Below are positions 27,183 through 39,466 of a stretch of 64,000 bases of DNA, piece by piece. Position 1 is the first letter of the stretch, and the number at the start of each line of letters is the position of its first letter. The stretch is from Pseudomonadota bacterium (GTDB lineage Bacteria > Pseudomonadota > Gammaproteobacteria > Pseudomonadales > Moraxellaceae). The position numbers were made by a program, and so were the translations under genes. The stretch is from the NCBI GenBank assembly GCA_021851865.1, contig JAJZBU010000007.1, positions 16,103 to 80,102 of the forward strand, read 5' to 3'. The notes below the pieces were generated by a model. The model saw only the letters and a list, made by a program, of their open reading frames with translations, was not told the origin of the DNA and did no database searches.

Positions 27183-28952
27183 ATGGCGAATATTCCTGTC
27201 CATACATTTGATGCCGTCATCGTCGGCGGTGGTGGCGCCGGCATGCGCGCTTCCTTGCAATTGGCACAAGCCGGCTTGAAAGTCGCCGTCCTGACCAAGG
27301 TCTTCCCGACACGTTCGCATACGGTGGCGGCGCAAGGTGGTATCGGGGCTTCGCTGGGCAATATGAGTGAAGACAACTGGCACTATCACTTTTTTGATAC
27401 GGTCAAAGGCTCCGACTGGCTGGGTGATCAGGACGCCATCGAGTTCATGTGTCGTGAGGCGCCCAAGGTCGTCTATGAACTCGAACACATGGGCATGCCC
27501 TTCGATCGCAACGCCGATGGCACGATTTATCAGCGTCCTTTCGGCGGGCACACCAGCAACTATGGTGAAGCGCCGGTGCAACGCGCCTGTGCCGCCGCCG
27601 ATCGCACCGGACACGCCCTGCTGCATACCCTGTATCAGAACAATCTGCGCGCCAAGACGCAATTCTTTGTCGAGTGGATCGCTCTCGACCTGATTCGTAA
27701 TCAGGCGGGTGAGGTGCTCGGCGTGGTCGCGCTCGATCTCGAGAGCGGTGACACGGCGGTCTTTCAGGCCAAGGCCACCCTCTTCGCGACGGGTGGGGCC
27801 GGCCGTATCTACGCCGCTTCCACCAACGCCTATATCAATACCGGTGATGGCCTGGGTATGGCGGCGCGTGCCGGGATTCCTCTTCAAGACATGGAGTTCT
27901 GGCAGTTCCATCCGACCGGCGTCGCCGGTGCCGGCGTGCTGCTCACCGAAGGTTGTCGTGGTGAAGGCGGCATTCTGCGCAACAAGCAGGGTGAGCGCTT
28001 CATGGAACGCTATGCTCCCAACCTCAAAGATCTGGCGCCGCGCGATTTCGTCTCCCGCTCCATGGATCAGGAGATCAAAGAAGGGCGTGGTTGTGGACCG
28101 CACGGTGACTATGTGGTGCTCGATCTGACCCACCTCGGCATCGAGACCATCATGAAGCGTTTGCCTTCGGTCTATGAGATCGGCAAGAAGTTTGCCAATG
28201 TCGATTGCACGCGTGAACCGATCCCCGTGGTGCCGACCATCCATTATCAGATGGGCGGGATTCCCACCAACATGCATGGCCAAGTCGTGGTGCCGGATGC
28301 ATCCGGACAGCCCTCGATCGTGCCGGGCTTCTATGCGATCGGCGAGTGCTCCTGTGTCAGCGTTCATGGTGGCAATCGCTTAGGCACCAACTCCCTGCTC
28401 GACCTCATCGTCTTTGGCAAGGCCGCCGGTGAGCACATCGTCGAGATGGTGCGCAAGTCGCCCTCTGGACATGCGCCGCTGCCGCTCGACGCCATGGATC
28501 TCACCCGTTCGCGCCTGGCGCGCCTGGATGCCTCGACGCAGGGCGAGTATGCCCAGGACATCGGCAATGACATGCGTCGCGAGATGCAAAGCCATGCCGG
28601 CGTCTTCCGGACGCAGTCGCTGATGGATGAAGGCGTGAAAAAGATCCTCGAGATCGAAAAGCGCGTCGCCAACATCCACCTCAATGACAAGTCCAAGGTT
28701 TTCAATACGGCGCGTATCGAGGCGCTGGAGATTGAAAACCTCATCGAAGTGGCCAAGGCGACGATGATCTCGGCAGCGGCGCGCCAGGAAAGCCGTGGTG
28801 CGCATGCCCATGATGACTTCCCCGAACGCGATGATGTTCACTGGATGAAGCATACGCTGTGGTACAAGGATGGCAATCGTCTGGACTACAAACCGGTTCA
28901 GCTCAAGCCCTTGACGGTGGAGAGTATCCCACCGAAAAAGCGCACGTTCTGA
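27183..28952 (+). CDS. sdhA: Succinate dehydrogenase flavoprotein subunit
   Basis: 589-residue catalytic subunit oxidising succinate to fumarate. FAD-binding GGGGAGM at the N-terminus, the flavinylated histidine in TRSHTVAAQGGIG, and the active-site stretch REPIPVVPTIHYQMGG are all present. Length equals the family norm (588 in E. coli). Three bases after sdhD. Confidence 0.98.
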   Translation: MANIPVHTFDAVIVGGGGAGMRASLQLAQAGLKVAVLTKVFPTRSHTVAAQGGIGASLGNMSEDNWHYHFFDTVKGSDWLGDQDAIEFMCREAPKVVYELEHMGMPFDRNADGTIYQRPFGGHTSNYGEAPVQRACAAADRTGHALLHTLYQNNLRAKTQFFVEWIALDLIRNQAGEVLGVVALDLESGDTAVFQAKATLFATGGAGRIYAASTNAYINTGDGLGMAARAGIPLQDMEFWQFHPTGVAGAGVLLTEGCRGEGGILRNKQGERFMERYAPNLKDLAPRDFVSRSMDQEIKEGRGCGPHGDYVVLDLTHLGIETIMKRLPSVYEIGKKFANVDCTREPIPVVPTIHYQMGGIPTNMHGQVVVPDASGQPSIVPGFYAIGECSCVSVHGGNRLGTNSLLDLIVFGKAAGEHIVEMVRKSPSGHAPLPLDAMDLTRSRLARLDASTQGEYAQDIGNDMRREMQSHAGVFRTQSLMDEGVKKILEIEKRVANIHLNDKSKVFNTARIEALEIENLIEVAKATMISAAARQESRGAHAHDDFPERDDVHWMKHTLWYKDGNRLDYKPVQLKPLTVESIPPKKRTF

Positions 28953-28972
28953 TCACAGCGAGGACCGTATTG

Positions 28973-29680
28973 ATGAGCACTCAACGCATTTTTGAAATCT
29001 ATCGCTACAACCCGGATACCGATGAAGCGCCGTACATGCAGCGCTACGAGATCGAACTGAGCGGCAAGGAGCGCATGCTCCTGGACGCATTGATCGCCTT
29101 GAAGAAGGTCGATGAGAGTTTGAGTTTCCGTCGCTCCTGTCGTGAGGGCATCTGTGGCTCCGATGGCGTGAACGTCAATGGTAAGAATGGCCTCGCCTGT
29201 TTGATGAATATGCAGGATCTGCCGAAGACCATCGTCATCCGCCCCTTGCCGGGACTGCCGATCATTCGCGATCTGGTGGTGGACATGAACATGTTCTACC
29301 AGCAGTATGAGAAAGTTCAGCCTTATCTGCTCAATGATCAGCCGCCACCACCGCGTGAGCGCCTGCAGGCCCCCGAAGACCGTGAGAAGCTCGACGGTCT
29401 TTATGAGTGCATACTCTGCGCCTGCTGTTCGACGAGTTGCCCTTCATTCTGGTGGAACCCGGAGAAGTTTCTCGGCCCTTCCGCTTTGATCCAGGCTTAC
29501 CGTTTTCTGGCGGACAGTCGCGATACCAAGACGGCGGAGCGACTCGCCCAGCTTGACGATCCGTTCAGCGTTTTCCGTTGCCGAGGCATCATGAATTGCG
29601 TCAGTGTCTGCCCGAAGGGACTCAACCCGACGAAGGCGATTGGCCATATTCGTACGATGTTGTTATCGCAGGGAGCGTAA
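28973..29680 (+). CDS. sdhB: Succinate dehydrogenase iron-sulfur subunit
   Basis: 235 residues carrying three iron-sulfur clusters: [2Fe-2S] in CREGICGSDG plus a later Cys, [4Fe-4S] in CILCACCSTSCP, and [3Fe-4S]/[4Fe-4S] cysteines in CRGIMNCVSVCPKG. It passes electrons from SdhA to quinone. The ATG at 28973 starts MSTQRIFEIYRYNP, as expected for the family; the frame is open upstream within sdhA. Confidence 0.97.
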   Translation: MSTQRIFEIYRYNPDTDEAPYMQRYEIELSGKERMLLDALIALKKVDESLSFRRSCREGICGSDGVNVNGKNGLACLMNMQDLPKTIVIRPLPGLPIIRDLVVDMNMFYQQYEKVQPYLLNDQPPPPRERLQAPEDREKLDGLYECILCACCSTSCPSFWWNPEKFLGPSALIQAYRFLADSRDTKTAERLAQLDDPFSVFRCRGIMNCVSVCPKGLNPTKAIGHIRTMLLSQGA

Positions 29681-29915
29681 TTCGCTATCGTCAGCTAGCA
29701 TGAACTTGCTTTGGGCATCTTGACCGGTGCCCGTGTCGTCGCTGGCCGGCATGCCCGACCGGCAAGAGGTGACTCTCGGGGCCTATCGTCCTGAGGGTAG
29801 AGGACGTCCTGGCTTACAAGGCTGGGATGAATGATGCGATACGAGCGAGAGAATGTCGACCGCCCTGAGTGGCCCTGGGTCGTGGGGGTTCGCATCTCTG
29901 CTAGGGATGACATTC

Positions 29916-32744
29916 ATGCAAAAGAGCCTAATGCAAAAGCTCCTGGAGTCTTCGCAACTGTCGGCTGAGAACGCCGCTTATGTCGAAGCTCTTTATGAGG
30001 AGTATTTGGTGGCCCCATCCTCGGTGGCTGAGGATTGGCGGGCTTATTTCGATAAATTGCCGCGTGTCAGCGGAGTTCTGCGAGAGACGCCGCACGCGGC
30101 GGTGCGCGAGCAGTTCATCCATCTGGCGCGCAATGCCGGGCGATCGCAGCCTTTGCCGGCCTCGTCGGTGAGTACCCAGCACGAACGTCGCCAGGTGGCG
30201 GTGCTGCAGCTCATCGCTGCCTACCGTAATCGTGGGCATCAGAAGGCTCAGCTCGATCCTCTCGGTCTGATGGTGCGCGCGCCGGTGCCCGACCTCGAGT
30301 TGTCGCATCATGGCCTGACGCCGGCTGATCTCGATACAGTCTTTCAGACCGGCAATCTGCGCATCGGCAAGGATGAGTGCAGCCTGCGCGAAATGGTCGT
30401 CGCCATGGAGTCCATCTACTGTAAGTCGGTGGGCGCCGAATACATGCACATCGTCGACACCACGGAGCGAGCCTGGTTGCAGCAGCGCCTGGAATCGGTG
30501 CGCGGCACGCCCTCGATTTCGCGCGAAGGCAAGCTGCATATCCTCGAGCGCCTGACGGCGGCGGAGGGTCTGGAAAAATATCTCGGTTCGCGTTTTTCCG
30601 GTGCCAAGCGTTTTGGTCTTGAAGGTGGCGAAAGTCTGATCGCCATCGTCGACGAGATCATCCAGCGAGCGGGCACGATGGCGACCAAGGAGATCGTCCT
30701 CGGCATGGCGCATCGCGGTCGTCTCAATGTTCTCGTCAATACCCTGGGTAAGAATCCGGGAGATCTTTTTGATGAGTTTGAAGGCAAGATGCAGGTCAAG
30801 ACCGGCTCCGGCGACGTCAAATACCATCAAGGCTACTCCTCGAATGTGATGACGGCGGGTGGCGAGATCCATCTGGCCATGGCCTTCAATCCTTCGCATC
30901 TGGAGATCGTCTCTCCGGTCGTTGAAGGCTCGGTGCGGGCGCGTCAGGATCGTCGCGGCGATGATCAGGGACGCTTGGTCCTGCCCCTGCTGATCCACGG
31001 TGACGCAGCCTTCGCAGGCCAAGGCGTCGTCATGGAAACTTTCCAGATGTCGCAGACGCGTGCCTATCGTACCGGCGGCACGGTGCACGTCATCGTCAAC
31101 AACCAGGTCGGTTTTACCACCGATCGGCGTGATGATGCGCGTTCGACTGAATACTGCACGGACATCGCCAAGATGGTGCAGGCGCCCATCTTTCACGTCA
31201 ATGCCGATGATCCCGAGGCGGTGGTCTTCGTCACGCAGCTGGCGCTCGATTTCCGCATGGAGTTCAAGAAAGACGTCGTCATCGATCTCTTCTGCTACCG
31301 CCGGCGTGGACACAATGAGGCCGATGAGCCGAGTGGCACGCAGCCGTTGATGTACCAGATCATCAGCAAACTGCCGACGACGCGCCAGATCTATGCCGAG
31401 CGGCTCATCGCCGAGGGTGTCCTGGATGGAGCTCAGGCTGAGGCTATGGTCGAGGATTATCGGCGCGCCCTGGACTCGGGTGAGCACGTCGTCAAATCCC
31501 TGGTCAGAGCGCCGAACAAGAGCTTGTTCGTCGACTGGACTCCCTATATCGGCCACGCTGTCGTCGATGACTGGGCGACCGGCGTCGAAGTGCGCGCTCT
31601 GCAGGATCTTGGGCAACGCATGGATCAGATGCCGCAGGGACTGGTGTTGCAGCGGCAGGTGCAAAAAGTGGTCGAAGATCGCAGCAAGATGTTCGCCGGT
31701 TCGATGGAGCTCAACTGGGGTGCAGCCGAGAATCTCGCTTACGCCAGCTTGCTCGATCAAGGCATCATGGTGCGCCTCACCGGTCAGGACGTCGGACGCG
31801 GCACTTTCTCGCATCGTCATGCCGTGCTGCACAGCCAAAAAGATGGAGAACTGCACGTCCCCTTGCAGCATCTGGGTGAGAAACAGGGGCCGTTCGCCAT
31901 TTACGATTCGCTGTTGTCGGAAGAGGCGGTGCTGGCCTTTGAGTATGGCTATGCCACGACGACACCACAGGCCCTCGTCATCTGGGAAGCGCAGTTTGGT
32001 GACTTCGCCAATGGCGCGCAGGTGGTGATCGATCAGTTCATCTCTTCAGGCGAGACCAAGTGGGAGCGTCTGTGCGGCCTCGTCATGCTCCTGCCGCACG
32101 GCTTTGAAGGTCAGGGGCCTGAGCATTCTTCGGCGCGCCTGGAGCGTTATCTGCAGTTGTGCGCCGAGCAGAACATGCAGGTGTGCACGCCGACGACGCC
32201 GGCACAGATCTTCCATCTGTTACGTCGGCAGGCGGTGCGCCCCCTGCGCAAACCTTTGATCGTGATGTCGCCGAAGAGCTTGCTGCGTCATCGTCTGGCG
32301 GTGTCGCAGCTCGATGAACTGGCGCAGGGTCGCTTCCAGACCGTCATCGGTGAGCAGGAACTGGATCCGGCGAAGGTGAGCCGCATCGTTCTCTGCGGTG
32401 GCAAGGTCTACTACGACCTGCTCGAGAAGCGACGTGAACTGAACGAAACGCGCACGGCTCTGGTGCGCATCGAACAGCTCTATCCTTTCCCGGAACAGGC
32501 TCTGGCGGATGCACTGGCGCCTTTCGTCGCCGCCGACAGCGTCGTCTGGTGTCAGGAAGAGCCGCAGAATCAGGGTGCCTGGTACTGCTCGCAGCATCAT
32601 ATTCATCATGTCGTCAAGCAATGGCGAGCGGATCTACGCACCGGCTTTGTCGGTCGTCCGCCGGCGGCAGCGCCGGCTTGTGGTTCGCCTTATCTGCATG
32701 CCCAACAGCAGGCCGATCTGGTTATGGAAGCCTTGCAGGCCTGA
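29916..32744 (+). CDS. sucA: 2-oxoglutarate dehydrogenase E1 component
   Basis: 942-residue thiamine-diphosphate enzyme that decarboxylates 2-oxoglutarate and transfers the succinyl group to SucB. The N-terminal E2-binding segment (AAYVEALYEEYLVAP), the ThDP-binding region around MAHRGRLNVLVN, FNPSHLEIVSPVVEG and HADDPEAV-like NADDPEAVVFV, and GQDVGRGTFSHRHAVLH are as in E. coli (933 residues). The start is ATG 29916 after AGGGATG; 29907 is a near alternative. A 235-base spacer without a gene separates it from sdhB. Confidence 0.97.
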   Translation: MQKSLMQKLLESSQLSAENAAYVEALYEEYLVAPSSVAEDWRAYFDKLPRVSGVLRETPHAAVREQFIHLARNAGRSQPLPASSVSTQHERRQVAVLQLIAAYRNRGHQKAQLDPLGLMVRAPVPDLELSHHGLTPADLDTVFQTGNLRIGKDECSLREMVVAMESIYCKSVGAEYMHIVDTTERAWLQQRLESVRGTPSISREGKLHILERLTAAEGLEKYLGSRFSGAKRFGLEGGESLIAIVDEIIQRAGTMATKEIVLGMAHRGRLNVLVNTLGKNPGDLFDEFEGKMQVKTGSGDVKYHQGYSSNVMTAGGEIHLAMAFNPSHLEIVSPVVEGSVRARQDRRGDDQGRLVLPLLIHGDAAFAGQGVVMETFQMSQTRAYRTGGTVHVIVNNQVGFTTDRRDDARSTEYCTDIAKMVQAPIFHVNADDPEAVVFVTQLALDFRMEFKKDVVIDLFCYRRRGHNEADEPSGTQPLMYQIISKLPTTRQIYAERLIAEGVLDGAQAEAMVEDYRRALDSGEHVVKSLVRAPNKSLFVDWTPYIGHAVVDDWATGVEVRALQDLGQRMDQMPQGLVLQRQVQKVVEDRSKMFAGSMELNWGAAENLAYASLLDQGIMVRLTGQDVGRGTFSHRHAVLHSQKDGELHVPLQHLGEKQGPFAIYDSLLSEEAVLAFEYGYATTTPQALVIWEAQFGDFANGAQVVIDQFISSGETKWERLCGLVMLLPHGFEGQGPEHSSARLERYLQLCAEQNMQVCTPTTPAQIFHLLRRQAVRPLRKPLIVMSPKSLLRHRLAVSQLDELAQGRFQTVIGEQELDPAKVSRIVLCGGKVYYDLLEKRRELNETRTALVRIEQLYPFPEQALADALAPFVAADSVVWCQEEPQNQGAWYCSQHHIHHVVKQWRADLRTGFVGRPPAAAPACGSPYLHAQQQADLVMEALQA

Positions 32745-32773
32745 TGTCAACGTATTGAAGAGGAATCATCGAG

Positions 32774-35430
<2,657 letters not shown>

Positions 35431-35552
35431 GACGGTGGGCGAGGTGCTGATCCAGCATCGATCGCGCATCGGGGAGTGCGGCGGAGCATCTCGGTCGTCG
35501 CGCATGAGCAGTGCAGTGATCCTGCATTCCATAAAGTGACCAAGGTAGACGA

Positions 35553-36722
35553 ATGAACCTTCATGAGTATCAGGGCAAACAATTGTTTGCCGAGTATGGG
35601 TTGCCCGTATCGAAAGGCTATGCCGCCAAGTCGCCGGCAGAGGCGCGCGAAGCGGCCCTCAAGATCGGTGGCGAGCGCTGGGTGGTGAAAGCGCAGGTGC
35701 ACGCGGGTGGGCGTGGCAAGGCTGGCGGTGTCAAGCTGGTCTCTTCGCTCGAAGAAGTCGAGGCTTTTGCACAGAGCAAGCTCGGGACACGCTTGGTCAC
35801 CTATCAAACGGATGCCCAGGGGCAGCCGGTCACGAGCATACTCGTCGAATCTTTGACCGACATCGCCAAGGAACTCTACCTCGGCGCCGTCGTCGATCGC
35901 GCCTCGCGTAAGGTGGTCTTCATGGCTTCCACCGAAGGTGGTGTCGAGATCGAAAAAGTGGCCGAACAGACGCCGGAGAAGATCTTCAAGGCGACGATCG
36001 ATCCACTCCTCGGAGCCCAGGCTTTCCAGGGTCGTGATCTGGCTTATCAGCTGGGTCTGAACGCCAGCCAGGTGAAGGAATTCGTCAACATCTTCCTAGG
36101 CCTGAGCAAGATGTTCGATGATCTCGATCTGGCTTTGCTCGAGATCAATCCCCTGGTCATCACCCAGGCCGGGCATTTGCACTGCCTCGATGCCAAAGTC
36201 GTGATCGACTCCAATGCCCTGTATCGTCATCCGCGCCTCAAGGCCATGGATGACCCCAGCCAGATCGATGAGCGTGAGCGTCGTGCGGCGGAGTGGGAGC
36301 TGAACTACGTCGCTCTCGAGGGCAACATCGGTTGCATGGTCAATGGCGCTGGTTTGGCTATGGCGACCATGGACATCATCAAGCTCAAGGGCGGTCAGCC
36401 GGCCAACTTCCTCGATGTCGGTGGCGGCGCGACGCGTGAGCGAGTGACGGAGGCCTTCAAGATCATCCTGTCGGATCATCATGTGCAAGGTGTTCTGGTC
36501 AACATTTTCGGCGGCATCGTGCGCTGTGACATGATCGCCCAGGGCATCATCGAAGCGGTCAAAGACATCGGCGTCAAGGTGCCGGTGGTCGTGCGTCTCG
36601 AAGGCAATAATGCCGAACTCGGTGCGCAGGTATTGCGGCAGTCGGGTCTCAATATCATTCCCGCTGCTTCTTTGAATGAGGCGGGCGCGGCGATCGTCAA
36701 GGCAGTGGGGGCAACAGCATGA
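35553..36722 (+). CDS. sucC: Succinate-CoA ligase (ADP-forming) beta subunit
   Basis: 389-residue ATP-grasp subunit. Starts [16 protein letters not shown]; nucleotide-binding [15 protein letters not shown] and the phosphohistidine-contact region [13 protein letters not shown] are visible. With SucD it makes ATP (or GTP) from succinyl-CoA. The stop overlaps the sucD start by four bases. Confidence 0.98.
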   Translation: MNLHEYQGKQLFAEYGLPVSKGYAAKSPAEAREAALKIGGERWVVKAQVHAGGRGKAGGVKLVSSLEEVEAFAQSKLGTRLVTYQTDAQGQPVTSILVESLTDIAKELYLGAVVDRASRKVVFMASTEGGVEIEKVAEQTPEKIFKATIDPLLGAQAFQGRDLAYQLGLNASQVKEFVNIFLGLSKMFDDLDLALLEINPLVITQAGHLHCLDAKVVIDSNALYRHPRLKAMDDPSQIDERERRAAEWELNYVALEGNIGCMVNGAGLAMATMDIIKLKGGQPANFLDVGGGATRERVTEAFKIILSDHHVQGVLVNIFGGIVRCDMIAQGIIEAVKDIGVKVPVVVRLEGNNAELGAQVLRQSGLNIIPAASLNEAGAAIVKAVGATA

Positions 36723-37597
36723 GCGTACTGATCAATCGCGATACCAAGGTCATCTGCCAGGGTATCACCGGCTCGCAGGGGAGTTTTCATACCGAGCAGG
36801 CTCTCGCCTATGGTACGCAAATGGTGGGTGGAGTGACGCCAGGCAAGGGTGGTAGTACCCATTTGGGGCTGCCGGTCTTCAATACGGTCAAAGAAGCGGT
36901 GGCGGCCACGGCGGCCGACGCCAGCGTCATCTATGTGCCGGCTCCCCTGTGCAAAGATGCCATCATCGAAGCTATGGATGCGGGCATCAAGTTGATCGTC
37001 TGCATCACCGAGGGCGTGCCGACGCTGGACATGCTCTACGTCAAAGAAGCCATTCTGCAGCGCGGTGATGTGCGTCTGATCGGCCCGAACTGCCCAGGCG
37101 TCATCACGCCGGGACAGTGCAAGATCGGGATCATGCCGGGACACATCCACCAGCCGGGTAAGGTCGGCATCGTCTCGCGCTCTGGCACCTTGACCTATGA
37201 AGCGGTCAAGCAGACCACCGATCTCGGCTTCGGCCAATCGACCTGCATCGGCATCGGTGGTGATCCCATTCCCGGGACCACTTTCATCGATGCGCTGCGC
37301 CTCTTCCAGGACGACCCACAAACCGAGGCGATCATCATGGTCGGCGAAATTGGTGGTTCGGCGGAAGAAGAAGCTGCGGCCTTCATCAAGGCGCACGTGC
37401 GCAAGCCGGTGGTGTCCTACATCGCCGGGGTGACGGCACCGGCGGGCAAGCGTATGGGACACGCTGGCGCCATCATCTCGGGTGGGCATGGTACGGCTGC
37501 CGAGAAGTTTGCTGCACTTGAAGCGGCGGGCGTGCGCACCGTGCGTAATCCTGCCGAGATGGGCAAAGCTCTGGCCGAATTGACGGGCTGGCGCTGA
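36719..37597 (+). CDS. sucD: Succinate-CoA ligase alpha subunit
   Basis: 292-residue CoA-binding subunit. N-terminal Rossmann motif [17 protein letters not shown], the CoA/ligase stretch [11 protein letters not shown], and the phosphorylated histidine in [11 protein letters not shown] are all present. Last gene of the sdh-suc operon. Confidence 0.98.
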   Translation: MSVLINRDTKVICQGITGSQGSFHTEQALAYGTQMVGGVTPGKGGSTHLGLPVFNTVKEAVAATAADASVIYVPAPLCKDAIIEAMDAGIKLIVCITEGVPTLDMLYVKEAILQRGDVRLIGPNCPGVITPGQCKIGIMPGHIHQPGKVGIVSRSGTLTYEAVKQTTDLGFGQSTCIGIGGDPIPGTTFIDALRLFQDDPQTEAIIMVGEIGGSAEEEAAAFIKAHVRKPVVSYIAGVTAPAGKRMGHAGAIISGGHGTAAEKFAALEAAGVRTVRNPAEMGKALAELTGWR

Positions 37598-37603
37598 GTC
37601 TGC

Positions 37604-37634
37604 GGGCCTCGGCGCCATCGCGTCGCTGAGGCCC
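37604..37634 (+). terminator. Possible terminator hairpin after sucD
   Basis: GGGCCTC (37604-37610) and GAGGCCC (37628-37634) form a 7-bp outer stem six bases after the sucD stop; the 17-base interior can pair further. The sequence after it (TCATCC) is not a proper T-run, so termination may be partial. Confidence 0.4.
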
Positions 37635-37662
37635 TCATCCCTCGATCGGGTGGCTGGATATT

Positions 37663-37681
37663 GCTAATGATATTGTTTATC
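37663..37681 (+). promoter_or_regulatory. Fur-box-like operator
   Basis: The 19 bases match the E. coli Fur box (GATAATGATAATCATTATC) at 15 of 19 positions. They overlap a perfect palindrome, AATGATA / TATCATT (37666-37672 and 37678-37684), with a 5-base spacer. The site is 36 bases upstream of the DUF2788 start, in the only AT-rich patch of this spacer. It suggests iron-dependent repression of that gene. Confidence 0.5.
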
Positions 37682-37716
37682 ATTGCGATCATCGTTGTCC
37701 ATCTGGAGGGATGCTC

Positions 37717-37917
37717 ATGTTGACCGAACAAAATCTCACCTGGATCGGCACGCATCTTCTGATGCCGGGCTTGGTGTTGTTCATGCTGTTCATCGTTGGC
37801 GATCTCGCCTATCGCGCCAAAGCCGGGCGTTTCGGGACCTTGGTGCTGTTCGGCGCCCTCGGCATGGGCATGTTGGGCTTTGTCATCAAGTGGGTCCTCT
37901 CCCGCTACCTGGTCTGA
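37717..37917 (+). CDS. DUF2788 small membrane protein
   Basis: 66-residue protein with two hydrophobic segments (LLMPGLVLFMLFIVGDL and FGTLVLFGALGMGMLGFVIK) around a short basic loop, matching the DUF2788 family found mainly in gammaproteobacteria. Function unknown. GGAGGG is placed six bases before the ATG at 37717, so the in-frame ATG at 37711 is less likely. A Fur-box-like site lies upstream. Confidence 0.8.
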   Translation: MLTEQNLTWIGTHLLMPGLVLFMLFIVGDLAYRAKAGRFGTLVLFGALGMGMLGFVIKWVLSRYLV

Positions 37918-37924
37918 GGCATGA

Positions 37925-39415
37925 TCAAGGACGGGTGATGTGGATGCCGCCGCGACCGTCGTTTTTAGCATGATACATGGCGGTATTCCCTTCCGTGATG
38001 AGCAAGTCGACGCCGCTGTGCGTATGCGCGCCGATGATGACGATGCCCATGCTGATGCGCAGACGTGACGGACGACCGGCGATGCGCGTTGGCTGATCGA
38101 GCTGGCGGATGATCTTGTCGGCGATACGGCGGGCGTCGGCCTCAGGTTGCTCCAAAGCTTCGAGGATGATGGCGAATTCATCGCCGTCGATGCGCGCGGC
38201 GAAGTCGGTGGCGCGTATGCTGGCGTGGAGGACGCGCGCCAGATGCTGCAGGACCTGATCACCGTACTCCATGCCGAAACTCTCGTTCAGCATGCGCATG
38301 CCGTCGACCCCGAGATAGAGCAGGGCCATGCCGCGACCGCTGCGTGAGCGGCGCGACATGGCGGCGCGCAAGCTCTGCATGAAACTGTGCCGATGCGGCA
38401 GCGCTGTCAATGCATCGTGCGTTGTTTCGAGGGCGTGTGTATTGTCCTGACGGCGATGCTCACTGATGTCGTGGGCGATGAGATAGATGCCGCAGACGCG
38501 GCCTTCTCTTGGCCAGGGAAGAACCTGGAACTCGACGCGTTTCTCGCCCTGATGTGTCGGCAGGTCCGCCTCAACGCGCGCACTCTCACCGCGTTGGGCG
38601 CCCCGCAGCGGAGCTTGCAGGCGAGCTAGGGTGATCTCGTCCAGTACTTCCTCCAGGGCTTGCCCGACCAAGGCCTGACTTGGGATTTTGAACCAGAGAT
38701 GATGCAGCTGATTGCCGAAGAGATAGCGGTAATCGGTGTCCAGGACCGCCACCAAGCTGGGCAGATGGTCGATCAGGAGGTGCAGATGGCCTTCATGGAT
38801 GCGCGCCTGCTCCTGCCAATGCCGCAAGGCACGCGGATCTTCGAGAAAGAGTGCGCGCACCGCCGACGACAGCGTCGGGTGGGGGACGAGATAAGCGGTC
38901 AGCTGAAAAGACTGGCCATCGCCGCTGCAAACCTCCAGCGCCTGTGCCGCCGTGGTATCGGCGCAGTGCGCCAGACCCGGCAGCATGACTTTGGCAGGTA
39001 AGCTGCAAAGTTCCGCGCGAGTGCTCTGTAGCAGCCTGGCGGCGGCCGCGTTGGCGGCGAGAATGCGTTCACGCTGAATATCGATCAGCAACAAGGCCTG
39101 TGGGCTGTGCTCACACAGGGCTGGCAGATGCGGAGATGGCCATTGTTGCAGCCAGGCGGCGAGCAGGCTGCACAGCAGAGGCAAGGTGGCTGCGTTCTCG
39201 TCGCTGGCGTGCAGTAAGTGAAAGCCGGTGCCGGACAGTGGCGTGGCGATCAGGCTGCTGGTGGCGGTGAAGTTGGGATGGGCGCACAGTCGCTGCGTTG
39301 CACCGGTGGTGTCGATGGAGACGAGCGCCCAGGGAGAGCGCAACAAGGGCTGAATCAGGGTGACGAGGTGGTTGAGGGTCGCATCGTCGGGCTGGGTCAA
39401 AGGGGCATCCTGCAC
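37925..39415 (-). CDS. PAS-GGDEF protein with degenerate diguanylate cyclase site
   Basis: 496 residues without membrane helices. A GAF-like or divergent N-terminal domain (1-90) is followed by two PAS-like regions (about 95-190 and 205-320) and a GGDEF domain (about 325-496). The signature reads DGDEF (Asp410-Phe414) instead of GGDEF, and the first metal-binding Asp of the usual FxDxDxFK strand is Gly369 (LYLGVDGMRML). The substrate-base residues (Asn in MLNES, Asp in YGDQVL) are kept. There is no EAL domain. Likely an inactive or very weak cyclase that could act as a sensor or c-di-GMP/GTP-binding adaptor. Confidence 0.8.
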   Translation of the reverse strand: MQDAPLTQPDDATLNHLVTLIQPLLRSPWALVSIDTTGATQRLCAHPNFTATSSLIATPLSGTGFHLLHASDENAATLPLLCSLLAAWLQQWPSPHLPALCEHSPQALLLIDIQRERILAANAAAARLLQSTRAELCSLPAKVMLPGLAHCADTTAAQALEVCSGDGQSFQLTAYLVPHPTLSSAVRALFLEDPRALRHWQEQARIHEGHLHLLIDHLPSLVAVLDTDYRYLFGNQLHHLWFKIPSQALVGQALEEVLDEITLARLQAPLRGAQRGESARVEADLPTHQGEKRVEFQVLPWPREGRVCGIYLIAHDISEHRRQDNTHALETTHDALTALPHRHSFMQSLRAAMSRRSRSGRGMALLYLGVDGMRMLNESFGMEYGDQVLQHLARVLHASIRATDFAARIDGDEFAIILEALEQPEADARRIADKIIRQLDQPTRIAGRPSRLRISMGIVIIGAHTHSGVDLLITEGNTAMYHAKNDGRGGIHITRP

Positions 39416-39466
39416 GCCATCGTCTCCTGATTACCGTGGGTCGGTCACTGCCCCAACTATAGTCGC

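Noticed and set aside
26676..28367. 563-residue minus-strand open frame
   Set aside because: Antisense to sdhC, sdhD and sdhA; composition is that of a shadow frame.
29928..31871. 647-residue minus-strand open frame
   Set aside because: Lies entirely antisense to sucA; its long open frame follows from GC-rich codon use, and it has no family features.
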